Of a DNA stretch of 64,000 nucleotides, positions 43,283 through 51,169 are shown in pieces (position 1 is the first letter of the stretch; every line of letters starts with the position of its first letter). The position numbers were made by a program, and so were the translations under genes. Origin of the DNA: a bacterium (GTDB lineage Bacteria > Bdellovibrionota > UBA2428); contig JAACVK010000021.1 in assembly GCA_009991595.1 (NCBI GenBank), positions 100,048 through 164,047 of the forward strand, read 5' to 3'. The notes under the pieces were generated by a model, which worked only from the letters and a program-made list of their open reading frames with translations, made no database searches and was not told where the DNA came from.

Positions 43283-43519
43283 CTAGTGCATTTCTTCGCA
43301 GGTTCCTGACTCATACGAATCTAAACCACTCGCCCTTGCATCACATTCGTTAGGATAGGTTTTTCCATCGCCACCACAAACACTGCCTGAGTCGACCCTG
43401 CAACTAGTTCCATCTTCAGCCTCCAGAACGGACGAAGTGCTTTCTGACTTATCAGCGGTGCACCCTACTAACAAAAAGACAGTAAAGATAGTTGCGCAAA
43501 CAGTCTTAAATTGATCCAT
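43283..43519 (-). CDS. Kazal-type protease-inhibitor lipoprotein
   Basis: ATG at 43519 (the track's start at 43525 is a TTG). MDQFKTVCATIFTVFLLVGC is a lipoprotein signal with lipobox LVGC. The mature 59 residues end in a Kazal domain: SCRVDSGSVCGGDGKTYPNECDARASG...GTC, matching VCGxDGxTYxNxC. Only four cysteines are present. The missing ones correspond to C1 and C5, which pair in classical Kazal domains, so one disulfide is lost as a unit. It is probably an outer-membrane-tethered inhibitor of serine proteases; the target is unknown. Confidence 0.82.
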   Translation of the reverse strand: MDQFKTVCATIFTVFLLVGCTADKSESTSSVLEAEDGTSCRVDSGSVCGGDGKTYPNECDARASGLDSYESGTCEEMH

Positions 43520-43628
43520 AAACAATATTTAACCTGTCTCCGAATACTAAAACAACTCTTTGAAACTTTTTTTTAGACTAGAGAACCTTTTAAGACTTAA
43601 ATACGTCTAATATTTGAAAGGTATCTTT

Positions 43629-44117
43629 ATGAAAAAATTCTTAATCTACTTTCTACTACTTCCAATTTATTCGCAGGCCAAAGAAAGCCCCGAATGGTTT
43701 AAAAAAGCCTCTAGCTTTTGTGCAAGCCTTAGCTTCAACAGCAGTCAGATGAAGTGCCAAAAACAGGTCTCTTCTGCAAAGTTTATGTCCATTGGAGCCA
43801 TCGACCTTTGCACAAGCCTTCCGATGCCCGACCTCAAGTTGAAATGCATTCAATCCATTAGCAATAAGGTTTACAGGGACGAAGAGGTTGTTGCCTGCAA
43901 GAACAACATGATGAGTTCAGACAAGATGAAGTGTCTCAATGAACTTGGACAACAATGGGTCGAAAAAAAGAAAAAGAAAGAAAAGCACGATAAGCACAGA
44001 CTAAGCAAAGATCATCGTGAAAGACTTGAAGATATTTTAAGCATGCTTAAAGACGGTCGATACAAACGGGCTAGAAAAAATCTTCAAAAATTACTAGGAG
44101 AAGACTCGGGTAGCTAA
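43629..44117 (+). CDS. Small secreted cysteine-repeat basic protein
   Basis: AAAGG lies 8 bases before the ATG at 43629, better than the track's start at 43614. The 162-residue protein has a short signal peptide (MKKFLIYFLLLPIYSQA) and then repeated units with cysteines about 15-20 residues apart (SFCASLSF, KCQKQV, DLCTSLP, KCIQSI, VACKNNM, KCLNELG). A very basic linker (KKKKKEKHDKH) and a helical C-terminal hairpin follow. The units look like three copies of C-x(15-20)-MK-C. No family is recognised. Confidence 0.65.
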   Translation: MKKFLIYFLLLPIYSQAKESPEWFKKASSFCASLSFNSSQMKCQKQVSSAKFMSIGAIDLCTSLPMPDLKLKCIQSISNKVYRDEEVVACKNNMMSSDKMKCLNELGQQWVEKKKKKEKHDKHRLSKDHRERLEDILSMLKDGRYKRARKNLQKLLGEDSGS

Positions 44118-44254
44118 ACTCAACTACCCCTTTTAGGGAGGCTGGAGCCAGTTTTCTACTTGTGTCATAGCGCACTTCTAATTTAGAGAGGCCCTCATTG
44201 GCTTTTAAGAACCACTGAACTATTGTTCCGGTCTCTAAACAGGAGTTTTAAATT

Positions 44255-45322
44255 ATGACAAAATATATTTTTTCTTTTACTTTCGCCTTGGCGATTTCAT
44301 GCTTGGCTAGCGCCGTTGACCTTGATGGGAGCTTCACCTTTCAACAAGAATACCTCAAAATTAAAGGCATCAAAGCAAGACATAGACAAAGAGTAAAAGC
44401 TTATCTAACTGGCAATCACACCCTCAACGAAAATGCCAAAGTCACCATTGGACTCGCTTCAGGGCCCACCACTCCCACATCCACCTACAACACGCTTGGA
44501 GGATCTTTTTCTTCGATGGCCGTTAATCTCGATCAGGCCAATGCTCAGTTGAGCACTTGGAAGAATCAGATTCACTCTACCTTCGGCAAGATGAAAGATC
44601 CATTCACCCGAGTGGGAGGGTCTCAGCTTCAATGGGATAGCGATGTTCGGCCTGAAGGAATTTCACTAAACTTTGATAACAAAGAAGTGGTTGCTAATTT
44701 AGGTGGTTTTGTTCTTCAGGAACGTCCTGTTGACGAAGACTCCCTGCTCTTCGCTGGAGATGTCTATTTCCCAATTGAGTTAAACGAAAAGACCAGCCTT
44801 AAGTTGGGCTTTGGCGTTTTTGTCTACACTCAGGTTAGAGGGAAGAGCACTCTTTTCGACAACGAAAACACATACGGGAACAGTGGAACCGCTATCGTAG
44901 GCACAACCTCTACCACGTATACCTATACTGAAGACTACACTCTTATGAACCCAGGCATCGAGCTTAACACTCGCCTGTCGAACATCCCTTTTAAAGTCTA
45001 CTTTGATTTTGTCTATAACACTGAGGCAAGCAACGACAACACAGGTTGGACTTTTGGTGCCCAGCTAGGAGATGTTAAAGGCTGGAAAGATTTTTCGGTT
45101 GCTGCTTACTTCTTACGTAAAGAGGCAGATGCGGTTTTAGGAGCGCTAACCGATAGCAACTTCTACTCACAGAGCACAGGAACCCAGGGCTTTGTTCTCT
45201 CGGGTGCTTTTGGACTCTTTGACAACGTCAGTTCTAGCCTAACTTGGTATTCCACTGACGCGATTGGAAGCGCAAAAGCGAGAGAAAATAGACTTCAGCT
45301 TGCTGCTTCAATGAAATTTTAA
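44255..45322 (+). CDS. Putative porin (Porin_5-like barrel)
   Basis: AGGAG lies 10-11 bases before the ATG. A signal peptide (MTKYIFSFTFALAISCLASA) precedes a 355-residue barrel with features of putative porins: DLDGSFTFQQEYLKIKGI at the mature N-terminus, STFGKMKDPFTRVGGSQLQWDSDVRPEGISLNF in the pore region, repeated amphipathic strands, and a terminal Phe (LQLAASMKF). It should form a diffusion pore in the outer membrane; selectivity is unknown. It is a single gene closed by a strong bidirectional terminator. Confidence 0.8.
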   Translation: MTKYIFSFTFALAISCLASAVDLDGSFTFQQEYLKIKGIKARHRQRVKAYLTGNHTLNENAKVTIGLASGPTTPTSTYNTLGGSFSSMAVNLDQANAQLSTWKNQIHSTFGKMKDPFTRVGGSQLQWDSDVRPEGISLNFDNKEVVANLGGFVLQERPVDEDSLLFAGDVYFPIELNEKTSLKLGFGVFVYTQVRGKSTLFDNENTYGNSGTAIVGTTSTTYTYTEDYTLMNPGIELNTRLSNIPFKVYFDFVYNTEASNDNTGWTFGAQLGDVKGWKDFSVAAYFLRKEADAVLGALTDSNFYSQSTGTQGFVLSGAFGLFDNVSSSLTWYSTDAIGSAKARENRLQLAASMKF

Positions 45323-45334
45323 CTTTCTTTAGAC

Positions 45335-45375
45335 AAAAAAAGCCCCTTTAGTGTTTCCACTAAAGGGGCTTTTTA
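45335..45375. terminator. Bidirectional rho-independent terminator
   Basis: AAAAAAGCCCCTTTAGTG pairs with CACTAAAGGGGCTTTTT around a TTTC loop. A-tract and T-tract flanks allow it to end both the porin gene and the convergent lipoprotein gene. Confidence 0.92.
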
Positions 45376-45378
45376 CAT

Positions 45379-46179
45379 CTATTCTCGACTACAACTTGCC
45401 CAGCTCGTGAATTCCTTATTTTCGTAGTAACTTTGCCCTAAAAAGGACGCCTTCCTAGAGCCGTAAACTTGCAAAGGAATTTCAAAACCTCCACCGGGCT
45501 GATCTTCCACCTGTGTTCTTAGGAAAACCCGTTGGTTAGCCCACCTAAGTTTTGTTAACATTTTCCGCTCAGGATACGACATTAAGCTCAACTCGCTAGG
45601 CTCGGCTGCCGCCGTGCTTTTCGAAACTAAAGTTGGGGAGGATTGTGTGTGAACTCCAGAAGAAGCCACCAAATCACTAACCCCACTTTGGCAGGACCAA
45701 TTGTCAGAAGATAGGTTTTGGGGAACTATCTTAGCACTCAAACTACTTTTATCAGAGTCCAAGTGACAGCTAACAACAAGACTTTCAAGAGTGCTTGTTA
45801 GGCCATAGACTTCAGAATCAAAGGAAATTTTTGCGGCCATATCAACCACACCATTTTTCGAATGAAGAAAATTAATTGAACCTATCTCAGGGGCATCCTG
45901 AATATAAGACACACTCAAGCTTTCCACTTCATCTTCAAAAAGAGTTTTACTCTTTCCATCCAAACTGAGTCGCACTTCGCTTTGAGATTCTTCCTCATAC
46001 TTTCGAACAACACAATTGAGAGCTACAACTGAGGAAGGAGTCGTTTGAGCATCTTCTCCCTTAGGCTTGGGCTGATACAACAAACCATCACCCTCGGCCA
46101 CAATCTCTTTTCTGTTCGTACAAGCAACAAGCAGGCTAAAAATTGCCACCGTGCTAAATATATATTTTTTTAATTCCAC
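45379..46179 (-). CDS. Lipoprotein of unknown function
   Basis: The track begins at 46251. AAGGAG lies 7 bases before a GTG at 46179 that opens a lipoprotein signal, MELKKYIFSTVAIFSLLVAC (lipobox LVAC), so that start is preferred (266 residues). The mature protein is beta-rich and Ser-rich, with cysteines at LNCVVRK, VSCHLDS, WSCQSG and WASCSRE that could form two disulfides. No family is recognised. It shares its terminator with the porin gene but has its own promoter region. Confidence 0.68.
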   Translation of the reverse strand: MELKKYIFSTVAIFSLLVACTNRKEIVAEGDGLLYQPKPKGEDAQTTPSSVVALNCVVRKYEEESQSEVRLSLDGKSKTLFEDEVESLSVSYIQDAPEIGSINFLHSKNGVVDMAAKISFDSEVYGLTSTLESLVVSCHLDSDKSSLSAKIVPQNLSSDNWSCQSGVSDLVASSGVHTQSSPTLVSKSTAAAEPSELSLMSYPERKMLTKLRWANQRVFLRTQVEDQPGGGFEIPLQVYGSRKASFLGQSYYENKEFTSWASCSRE

Positions 46180-46476
46180 TAACGCACTCCTTAAAACAAC
46201 AAACATGAAAAAGCTTCGCCTCATACTGTGCGATATCCGTGCCAAGCACATCGTGCCTGTTTTTAGTCATTTAGAGGCACTCAACGAGGGTTTTACTCGA
46301 CCCAAGAGCAAATTTTGCGGTCATTGTGTATAGAATGTGTGAAAAGTAAACGGATACGTTTTAGGCAAAGCAATCGAACATAATGAGAAAGGTCCCAATG
46401 ATGAAAATCAGTGCCCACGTATTTTCCAGGTATCTCTTACTCATTTCAAAAGAATACAATCAAAACGGAGCACAAT
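46180..46476. other. Intergenic region upstream of the imuA locus
   Basis: No convincing gene is present. A 42-codon ORF (46205-46333) lacks a ribosome-binding site. A 22-base stretch GTGAAAAGTAAACGGATACG... at 46337 resembles one at 62048. A 33-codon ORF (46383-46484) overlaps the start of the 31-codon ORF at 46477. Confidence 0.4.
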
Positions 46477-46572
46477 ATGAGTAAAAAAGTCGCCGCCTCA
46501 CCCTACCTTCAAGCACTTAACGCGCGTCTGAGAAGGCCTTTAAAAAGGACTAGAGCCCCTCTTTTCAAATAA
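46477..46572 (+). CDS. Possible 31-residue basic peptide upstream of imuA
   Basis: ACGGAGCACAAT places GGAG 7 bases before the ATG. The peptide begins MSKKVAASPYLQALNARLRR and is strongly basic. Its stop codon overlaps the first TTTCAA half of the imuA operator, so it is transcribed separately from imuA. A 33-codon ORF just upstream overlaps its start by 8 bases. Too short to be certain. Confidence 0.3.
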   Translation: MSKKVAASPYLQALNARLRRPLKRTRAPLFK

Positions 46573-46591
46573 CTTTCAAACATGTTACAAA
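46563..46591 (+). promoter_or_regulatory. imuA-imuB promoter with direct-repeat SOS-type operator
   Basis: TTTCAA (46563) and TTTCAA (46574) are followed by an extended -10, TG-T-TACAAA, 17 bp after the first half. A run of 20 bases here, TTTTCAAATAACTTTCAAAC, is identical to the lexA promoter. Confidence 0.7.
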
Positions 46592-46665
46592 TAAGAAGGT
46601 AGGCCAAAGCACTTAGCCAAAGCCGAGAAAAGCGACCCACTCACAGTTTTAAAGAGAGGAAAGAA

Positions 46666-47190
46666 ATGGAAACCGCAGAGCTAAAAGCTCTTGTCGGAAA
46701 GGCGTCGGGCTATACCCGAAGAGAAACTTTGCGTTTTTCTTTGTGCCCAGAACCCCTTCCCAGAGGAGCCCTTATTGAAGTCACCGGCTTTGGAAAGAGC
46801 GAATTCGTTGCCGAATTTTTAGCTGAGCACAAACATCAAGCCATTTGGCTAGAAGAAAGCTTCAACCTAAACCCACTCGCTTTTTTACAACGCCAAATCT
46901 CTCTTAAGAATATTCACTTTGTTGAAGCCGAGCACAATTTGTTTTGGGCAAGTGCTCAAGTCATTAGCAGCGGTCTTTACGATTCGATTGTCATCAATCA
47001 ACCCAACTGGGATCTGAAACAATTTAGAAAAATTCAACTCATGGCAGAAAAGAATAATCAACTGATTTTTCTTCTAGCAAAGACCCCCTTAAACGCTTGG
47101 CCTATTAGCTTAAGCCTGCAGGTAAAACATCGATTCTTCAACAAGGACTTTCAAGTTCAAATTAGACGCAAGAGATCTTTTTATAGATGA
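46666..47190 (+). CDS. imuA: ImuA-like mutasome protein (compact)
   Basis: GAGAGGAAAGAA is a good ribosome-binding site. The 174-residue protein resembles ImuA/SulA-like RecA relatives: LPRGALIEVTGFGKSEFVAEFLAEH has the position of a P-loop, but the Walker A is degenerate (GFGKSE), and QAIWLEESFNLNPLAFLQRQISLKNIHFVEAEH follows the usual ImuA pattern. It is shorter than typical ImuA (about 220-250). ImuA bridges RecA, ImuB and DnaE2 in SOS-induced translesion synthesis. It overlaps imuB by 4 bases and carries the shared SOS operator upstream. Identification leans on context with imuB. Confidence 0.8.
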   Translation: METAELKALVGKASGYTRRETLRFSLCPEPLPRGALIEVTGFGKSEFVAEFLAEHKHQAIWLEESFNLNPLAFLQRQISLKNIHFVEAEHNLFWASAQVISSGLYDSIVINQPNWDLKQFRKIQLMAEKNNQLIFLLAKTPLNAWPISLSLQVKHRFFNKDFQVQIRRKRSFYR

Positions 47191-48455
47191 ACATTATTTG
47201 CTTATTTTTTACGAAAGGAACTCCTCTCGAGTTTTTTGAATGCTGCTATAGCTTTACCCCCCGCATCTACTTTAACTCGGAAGCCATTTTTTTAGACATA
47301 GAAGGTTGCCAAAAACTTTATTCTACAGAAACTCTCATAAAGAGACTCCGCATTTTTGAACGGCGCTTTGGAGTTAGCTTTCGAATAGGAATTGCATCAG
47401 ACACTCCAACCGCTCTTGCCTTTGCTCGCTTTGAAGAAACTCGCAAAGCAGACTTACCTATAGAGGCTTTACTTGATTACGCCTCTCCCCTTAATAAAGA
47501 ACACATAAGTGAGGCCCTCCCCATGCTTTCACTTTTACAAAGACTAGGCGTTGAAAACTTGAGCGCCTTCCTGGCCCTCCCTAGCCAATCTCTTAGCTCA
47601 AGGTTTCAACGTCTAGGTCTTCACCTTCATCAGAGAGTCCAGGGGCTCTCGGCTTTACCGTGGCCCTCCTTAAAAAAGCCACTTCGAATTAGGGAAGAAA
47701 TCGTTATTGATGAATCCCAAAACGCACAAAGCCTAGAGCCCCTTCTCTTCCTCCTCAAAAACCCCCTTCAAAGAGCTTGCTCTCGACTTCGAGGAAGAAT
47801 GGAAAGAACACAATGCTTGAACTTAAGAATTGAAACAGAAAAATATTCTACCGTTAAAAGACCCGTGCTTGATTTGAGCTTCTATTTTTCAACCCCACAA
47901 GGCTGCTCTTTTTTTATTCTCCAAATATTAAAAGAAAAATTGGCCCACCATCTTCAAAGAACTCCTCTAGAGGCCCCAATTATTCACCTGAGCATTGAAT
48001 GCACGGAAACCTCTCCAGCCCAAATTTCTCAGCAAAACCTATTTAACGAAAAAGAAGAAAAAAAAGAGAAAATTGAATCCCTCCTCGAGCGCCTTAAAGC
48101 TAAGCTGGGCTCTCAGAAAGTTTTTCAAGCCTCCCTTATCGCCTCCTACATTCCCGAGCGTTCTTGGACAAGAGTTCAGAGCCTTCCCTCCGACATTGAT
48201 ACACCACTACCAAAGCGACCTATTCGTCTTTTAAAGAACCCTATTCCCTTAGAGCGAGTTAACAACCTACTTATCTTTAAAGGCTCTAGTATGAAAATTG
48301 TAGACGAAGAGGGGCCAGAACGCCTACAAGGCTATTGGTGGCAAGAGCTCTTTCACCGAGACTACTACACAACCACAGTGCAAAGCGGTGAAACCCTTTG
48401 GATATATCAACAAGATGCTTCCGGTCCCTACTATCTTCATGGGCTATTTGACTGA
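47187..48455 (+). CDS. imuB: ImuB-like Y-family polymerase homologue (non-catalytic)
   Basis: A 422-residue Y-family-like protein. LDIEGCQKLYSTETLIKRLR, FGVSFRIGIASDTPTALAFA and LQRLGVENLSAFLALP correspond to palm, fingers and helix-hairpin-helix parts. The catalytic N-terminal Asp of active polymerases is absent, as in ImuB. QQNLF near residue 281 is a sliding-clamp-binding motif. The C-terminal WWQELFHRDYYTT...ETLWIYQQD...YLHGLF is the ImuB C-terminal signature. ImuB is the hub that brings DnaE2 to the clamp. It is coupled to imuA by an ATGA-type overlap. Confidence 0.88.
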   Translation: MNIICLFFTKGTPLEFFECCYSFTPRIYFNSEAIFLDIEGCQKLYSTETLIKRLRIFERRFGVSFRIGIASDTPTALAFARFEETRKADLPIEALLDYASPLNKEHISEALPMLSLLQRLGVENLSAFLALPSQSLSSRFQRLGLHLHQRVQGLSALPWPSLKKPLRIREEIVIDESQNAQSLEPLLFLLKNPLQRACSRLRGRMERTQCLNLRIETEKYSTVKRPVLDLSFYFSTPQGCSFFILQILKEKLAHHLQRTPLEAPIIHLSIECTETSPAQISQQNLFNEKEEKKEKIESLLERLKAKLGSQKVFQASLIASYIPERSWTRVQSLPSDIDTPLPKRPIRLLKNPIPLERVNNLLIFKGSSMKIVDEEGPERLQGYWWQELFHRDYYTTTVQSGETLWIYQQDASGPYYLHGLFD

Positions 48456-48470
48456 TATACTCCAAAAACA

Positions 48471-48839
48471 ATGGATACAAAGAAAACTCTCATAGTGGGC
48501 GCATCAACAAACGCCGATCGATTCTCATACAAAGCCGCTAAACGCCTTAAAGAGAACAATCATCCCATTGTTCTTTTTGGAAACAAACAAGGCGAAGTTG
48601 CAGGAGAAACAATCACAAACGAACTCCCCTCTTCAATAGAAGGCCTCGATACGATAACCATGTATCTTTCACCCGAGAATCAAAGTGAAATGACAGACAA
48701 ACTCATTGCCCTAAAGCCCAAACGAATCATCTTTAACCCAGGAACAGAAAACCCCTCTTTTATGGAAAAGGCTCAAAAGAACAACATCCAAGTAATCGCC
48801 AACTGCACACTTGTCATGTTGAGCACAGACTCATATTAA
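48471..48839 (+). CDS. CoA-binding domain protein (YccU-like)
   Basis: The 122-residue single Rossmann domain shows TLIVGASTNADRFSYKAAKRLKENNHPIVLFG at the N-terminus, TITMYLSPENQ mid-protein, and KRIIFNPGTENPSFMEKAQKNNIQVIANCTLVML at the C-terminus, typical of CoA_binding_2 proteins. The cellular role of this family is not established. It follows imuB by 15 bases and may be transcribed with it, although no link to mutagenesis is known. Confidence 0.82.
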   Translation: MDTKKTLIVGASTNADRFSYKAAKRLKENNHPIVLFGNKQGEVAGETITNELPSSIEGLDTITMYLSPENQSEMTDKLIALKPKRIIFNPGTENPSFMEKAQKNNIQVIANCTLVMLSTDSY

Positions 48840-48925
48840 GGCCTACTTCTCTTTGTAAGAGCAGTGTATAAATTTCAAACAAAGGCACTCAAAAATGGAC
48901 AAACGAGCCTTCAATTACCCAGTCG

Positions 48926-48942
48926 CTTAACGCAATCTTAAC
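48926..48942 (+). promoter_or_regulatory. Tandem CTTAAC-N5-CTTAAC motif, copy 4
   Basis: CTTAACGCAATCTTAAC lies 34 bp upstream of the ATG at 48977. Its second half also starts an inverted repeat, ATCTTAAC-N11-GTTAAGAT (48935-48961). This is the best placed of the four copies. Confidence 0.55.
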
Positions 48943-48976
48943 AAAAAATTCACGTTAAGATCACTAAGCTTAAGGC

Positions 48977-49768
48977 ATGAGAAAATTTTCCTTGGCCCTA
49001 ATCGTCTTTTCAATCATCTCTGTAAATGCAACAAAAGCAGAGACAAGAAAAGAGAAGAGACAAAGAATCATCCGAGAATCTTTTAAAGACGAAGCAGCCT
49101 ATAGAAAGGTCTACGGAAAGCTTCACAAGCTAAACCCAGAAGAAGCTCAAACAGAATCAAACACTGCTGAACAGCCTTTGGAGCAGATAGAGGAAAGCCC
49201 AGACACTAAGACCATCTATGACGGAGGATTTATTCCAGGCTTGAGCCTAAGCCCTGAACAACTCCAAGGGGTCTATCAACCTTCTAGCGAAATTATGAAG
49301 ATCGAAAGTCCTGACTTTCAGCCCAAAGAACCTCTTTATCACCCATGGTCCACTATATCAGGAGTGGACCCCAACAAAGAGGAGTTTGATGACTGGCAAA
49401 AAGCCGAAGGGCTTTTTGTTCCTCTAATTGAAGGATACCTTCACTATCGACACATGAACCTTGAAAAGCTTAAAGACGTTGAAGCTGAGAAAGCTTTCGC
49501 CTCCGAATATTTGAAATCAGTTTTAAATGAAACCATGGAAATTGATTTAGACTCTAAAAACAACGCCAAACCGCTTTTGAGTGGAATGATTCAAGATTAC
49601 ATCGCCTACCAATCAAAATATTTTGATTTGCTTAGCACAAGCCTAAGAAAGCAAAACAGCCCTGCCGCAGATCATGTTGAGATGAGAAAACACGCAATAG
49701 ATTCCATCAAAGAAGTTTATCAAGAGATCTCTGATTACAGGTCTCAAAATTGGTCCAAACTTAAATAG
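48977..49768 (+). CDS. Exported helical hypothetical protein
   Basis: MRKFSLALIVFSIISVNATKAE is a signal peptide. The 263-residue protein has a basic, charged N-terminal part (TRKEKRQRIIRESFKDE), an acidic Gln/Glu-rich linker, and a helical C-terminal half (about 130-263). There are no cysteines and no recognised family. A tandem CTTAAC element and an overlapping inverted repeat sit directly upstream, so expression is probably regulated. It converges on the ferritin gene with 5 bases between. Confidence 0.68.
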   Translation: MRKFSLALIVFSIISVNATKAETRKEKRQRIIRESFKDEAAYRKVYGKLHKLNPEEAQTESNTAEQPLEQIEESPDTKTIYDGGFIPGLSLSPEQLQGVYQPSSEIMKIESPDFQPKEPLYHPWSTISGVDPNKEEFDDWQKAEGLFVPLIEGYLHYRHMNLEKLKDVEAEKAFASEYLKSVLNETMEIDLDSKNNAKPLLSGMIQDYIAYQSKYFDLLSTSLRKQNSPAADHVEMRKHAIDSIKEVYQEISDYRSQNWSKLK

Positions 49769-49773
49769 AAGCC

Positions 49774-50289
49774 TTACTCACCTAAGCGAAGGTTTGCGCT
49801 GCCTTTTTTTCGAAGAATATACTCTTCAACCAAAAGAAGACGATCTGGGCCTGCACGCTTAACAGTTGCAAGCAAATCTTCCATGCTGGAAATTTCTTCA
49901 AGCTGCTCTTTGATAAAAAACTGTAAAAAGTTCTCAGTCGCAAAGTCATCTTTCTTTCGAGCCAAAGAAGCCAGTTTATTAATGCACTTCGACAACTCAA
50001 CCTCTTCATTCAAAGAAAAAGAAACAGCCTCTTCAACCGTTGAAAAACGATACTGACATTTTTCAACTCCAGGGATATCCAAATCCGCCCCTGTGTCGTG
50101 AAGATACTGAATCACCTTCAAACCGTGAGTTCGCTCTTCGTCTGATTGTGCATAAAAATATTTAGCCAGCTCAGGCAGAGTTTCTCTGTGAAAATAATTA
50201 GCAATGGCTAAATATTGCAACATTGCTCTAAACTCTCTACCAATTTGTTGATTCAATTCTGCGGCGACTTCTTTTGAAATTAATTCCAT
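49774..50289 (-). CDS. ftnA: Non-heme ferritin
   Basis: The 171-residue four-helix protein keeps the ferroxidase ligands Glu19 (GREFRAMLQYLA), Glu52 and His55 (DEERTHGL), Glu96 (NEEVELSK), and the Gln129/Glu132 region (KEQLEEISSMEDLL). It stores iron as ferric mineral after oxidising Fe(II), in the cytoplasm as a 24-mer. The heme-binding Met of bacterioferritin is not apparent, so ferritin rather than Bfr is preferred. No Fur box is evident upstream. It is a single gene. Confidence 0.9.
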   Translation of the reverse strand: MELISKEVAAELNQQIGREFRAMLQYLAIANYFHRETLPELAKYFYAQSDEERTHGLKVIQYLHDTGADLDIPGVEKCQYRFSTVEEAVSFSLNEEVELSKCINKLASLARKKDDFATENFLQFFIKEQLEEISSMEDLLATVKRAGPDRLLLVEEYILRKKGSANLRLGE

Positions 50290-50396
50290 GCCCCTATTCT
50301 ACTCATTTAGAACGAAAGCTCCAGGTAGAAATTCAAAGAAACTGTCAAATGATTTGAAGCAAAAATGTCAATTTACTCAACCATTTACTGAATTAA

Positions 50397-51083
50397 CTAC
50401 TTTTTACGAATTTCTATATCAATCCGACGAGGAAAAGACGGCAACTTCAAAGCTCTGGGCTCAGGCTTAGGTTTATTCGAAAAAAGAGGCTTCTCATCAC
50501 ACTTTTCACCGCCCTCTAAGCCAGAGTCGCTTAAACAAAGTTGCATCGCCAAAGCGCGCGCCTCAATTTCCGTTTCGGCCATTGCCTGGTATTGAAAGGC
50601 TCGCGTGGAGCTCTCCACTTGAAAAACATGTGCCGATTGAGGCGATCCTGCCCTGAAAATATAGCGCTTGATCTTCCGATCAGCGTTAGGAATATCTGCT
50701 CGCAACCCTACCGGAGGCAGGTTTCTATTTAATTTTTCGATACTCGTGTTTGGTGCCTCTGACTCAGATTCTTCACATTCTTTAAAAGAACACTTTGCCT
50801 TATTCCCTTGAGGGCTACTTAAACACTCTGTTTGAGCTAATGTTTTGGATTCATCTCTAGAAGCAGCACGAGCAATGATAGGCCACTGGGTTATTTCGTT
50901 TCGGAAAACGCACACAAATCGCCCCTTACCTACAATCTCCACATAGGGCCCCTCTTTAGTTCCGGGAGCAAAGAAACGCTGAGCCTGAAGCTCTTGATCA
51001 GTGTCGCCATGAGCAGACTTATCATCGGCCCACAGCAAAGATGCACCTAGGCAAAGCGTAGAGATTAAAATATTTCTTAGCAT
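50397..51083 (-). CDS. Secreted protein with an internal cysteine-containing repeat
   Basis: MLRNILISTLCLGASLLWADD is a signal peptide. The 228-residue protein contains two related segments, IARAASRDESKTLAQTECLSSPQGNKAKC and YQAMAETEIEARALAMQLCLSDSGLEGGEKC. The pattern A...A.t..EA..lA...CLs..g....KC resembles DUF4189-like repeats of secreted proteins. Each would form one disulfide. A Pro-rich basic tail ends the protein. Function is unknown. Confidence 0.68.
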   Translation of the reverse strand: MLRNILISTLCLGASLLWADDKSAHGDTDQELQAQRFFAPGTKEGPYVEIVGKGRFVCVFRNEITQWPIIARAASRDESKTLAQTECLSSPQGNKAKCSFKECEESESEAPNTSIEKLNRNLPPVGLRADIPNADRKIKRYIFRAGSPQSAHVFQVESSTRAFQYQAMAETEIEARALAMQLCLSDSGLEGGEKCDEKPLFSNKPKPEPRALKLPSFPRRIDIEIRKK

Positions 51084-51169
51084 TAGAAACTATATTGACA
51101 TATTTTTAACGAAAAAGAAGCGTGGATTTTGGCTACGACCGAAGCAAACAAATCTGCTAATATACCTAG

